From NCBI RefSeq assembly GCF_009189165.1, contig NZ_CP045118.1, positions 2,232,001-2,296,000 of the forward strand: 64,000 nucleotides of DNA, written 5' to 3'. Both the position numbers and the translations under genes were made by a program. The notes beneath the pieces are model-generated. The model saw only the letters and a program-made list of their open reading frames with translations. It ran no database searches and was not told the DNA's origin. Shown here piece by piece: positions 63,389 to 64,000 of this stretch (position 1 is its first letter; every line of letters begins with the position of its first letter). Source of the DNA: Pseudomonas sp. SCB32 (GTDB lineage: Bacteria; Pseudomonadota; Gammaproteobacteria; Pseudomonadales; Pseudomonadaceae).

Positions 63389-64000
63389 ATGTTCGAGATT
63401 CTGCTGGGAAGCCTGCTGGGGCTGTTCGGATTTACCCAGGCCGTGGATACCAAGCCACAACCGCAGGGCACAGTGAACATCTCGCAACAGCTCACACCCA
63501 ATGGTCCGCTCCGCGAGTCGGTGCAGCTTGAACCGATGAGCCAGGTGCAGTTCCGCAATGTCATCCACCAGGCCTATGACTACAGCTGCGGCTCGGCGGC
63601 GCTGACCACACTGCTGGACTACTACCTGGGGCGCAATTTGGAAGAGCGTCAGGTCATGGAGGGCCTGATCAAGTACGGCGAGGCCGACAAGATCGTCCAG
63701 CGCCGTGGGTTCTCGCTTCTGGACATGAAGCGCTACGCCGCCGCACTCGGCTACAAGAGTGGTGGCTTCCGTGCCGAGTTCTCCGACCTGGACTCGCTCG
63801 AACACCCGGCGCTGGTGCCGATCCACTATGCCGGCTTCAAGCATTTCGTCGTGGTCCGCGACGTCTACAACGACCACGTTTTCGTTGCCGATCCTGCCTT
63901 GGGCAACATCAGTTTCACCCGCGCCCGTTTCGAAGATATCTGGGACCAGAACGTCCTGTTCGTCATCTACCCCAGTGGCCAGGAGCCCAGGAATGCCCTG
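63389..64000 (+). CDS. filB: C39-peptidase-like protein (FilB-like), 3' truncated by window edge
   Basis: The first 204 codons of a gene that runs off the window. After a hydrophobic N-terminus (MFEILLGSLLGLFGFTQA, probable signal or anchor) comes a C39-type papain-fold domain with Q61 and C67 in HQAYDYSCGSAALTTL, H152 in FKHFVVVRD and D168 in VADPALGN, the full catalytic set. C39 peptidases usually cut double-glycine leaders, but in Fil loci the related protein is annotated only as a putative pilus component. GGGGGTGG lies before ATG 63389. Confidence 0.72.
   Translation, partial: MFEILLGSLLGLFGFTQAVDTKPQPQGTVNISQQLTPNGPLRESVQLEPMSQVQFRNVIHQAYDYSCGSAALTTLLDYYLGRNLEERQVMEGLIKYGEADKIVQRRGFSLLDMKRYAAALGYKSGGFRAEFSDLDSLEHPALVPIHYAGFKHFVVVRDVYNDHVFVADPALGNISFTRARFEDIWDQNVLFVIYPSGQEPRNAL

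Overview
The window looks like a chromosomal segment of a GC-rich Pseudomonas, probably of the P. aeruginosa/P. nitroreducens/P. citronellolis side of the genus. This rests on codon use, on many REP-like sequences built on GTAGGAGCG, and above all on gene order. Recalled from the PAO1 map, the first 18.6 kb match roughly PA1673-PA1689 (bacteriohemerythrin, folE, prmB, aroC, mtnB-mtnD-mtnC, alkA, speE, LtaS-like phosphoglycerol transferase). The part from 35.4 kb to the end matches roughly PA1736-PA1761 (thiolase, 3-hydroxyacyl-CoA dehydrogenase, amidotransferase, DAHP synthase, cysB, cysH, thrH, pabB, two MalT-like LuxR regulators). In PAO1 the space between those blocks holds the type III secretion genes; none are present here.

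1-18.6 kb is housekeeping: a truncated bacteriohemerythrin, a double-Cache periplasmic protein, folE, Smr and isochorismatase-like proteins, prmB, aroC, an MFS gene overlapping mtnB, and the rest of a methionine-salvage block. A DHFR-like/TetR pair with a clear operator and an alkylation-repair cluster (two MGMT-type proteins and AlkA) follow, then speE and an LtaS-like enzyme.

18.7-35.4 kb is accessory: a TauE/SafE transporter; an AraC regulator divergent from a Baeyer-Villiger monooxygenase-esterase-SDR operon (a ketone-degradation module with a nested palindromic operator); a VIT-like membrane protein; a DMT exporter; rraB; a glutamine amidotransferase; a 0.84-kb array of six 143-bp hairpin repeats; a ydcSTUV-patD-like polyamine uptake and aminobutyraldehyde operon; and a cytochrome c fusion protein.

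35.4-57 kb is again core-like: a beta-oxidation pair, CorA, a TARG1-like macrodomain protein, an enoyl-CoA hydratase-like protein, a membrane-anchored protein with a possible Sm-like C-terminus, DAHP synthase, PilZ, thioredoxin-like protein, PanE-like reductase, a nucleotidase, Usp, cysB, an MFS gene, cysH, thrH and pabB. Several palindromic or dispersed intergenic elements lie here.

57-64 kb holds two tandem 900-residue MalT-type ATPase/LuxR regulators, a heavily structured leader, a secreted DUF6160/FilA-like protein and a C39-peptidase-like gene that runs off the window end. This is the start of a Fil-like putative surface or pilus locus and the best candidate here for an under-described system. 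No rRNA, tRNA, CRISPR, prophage or insertion sequence was recognised.
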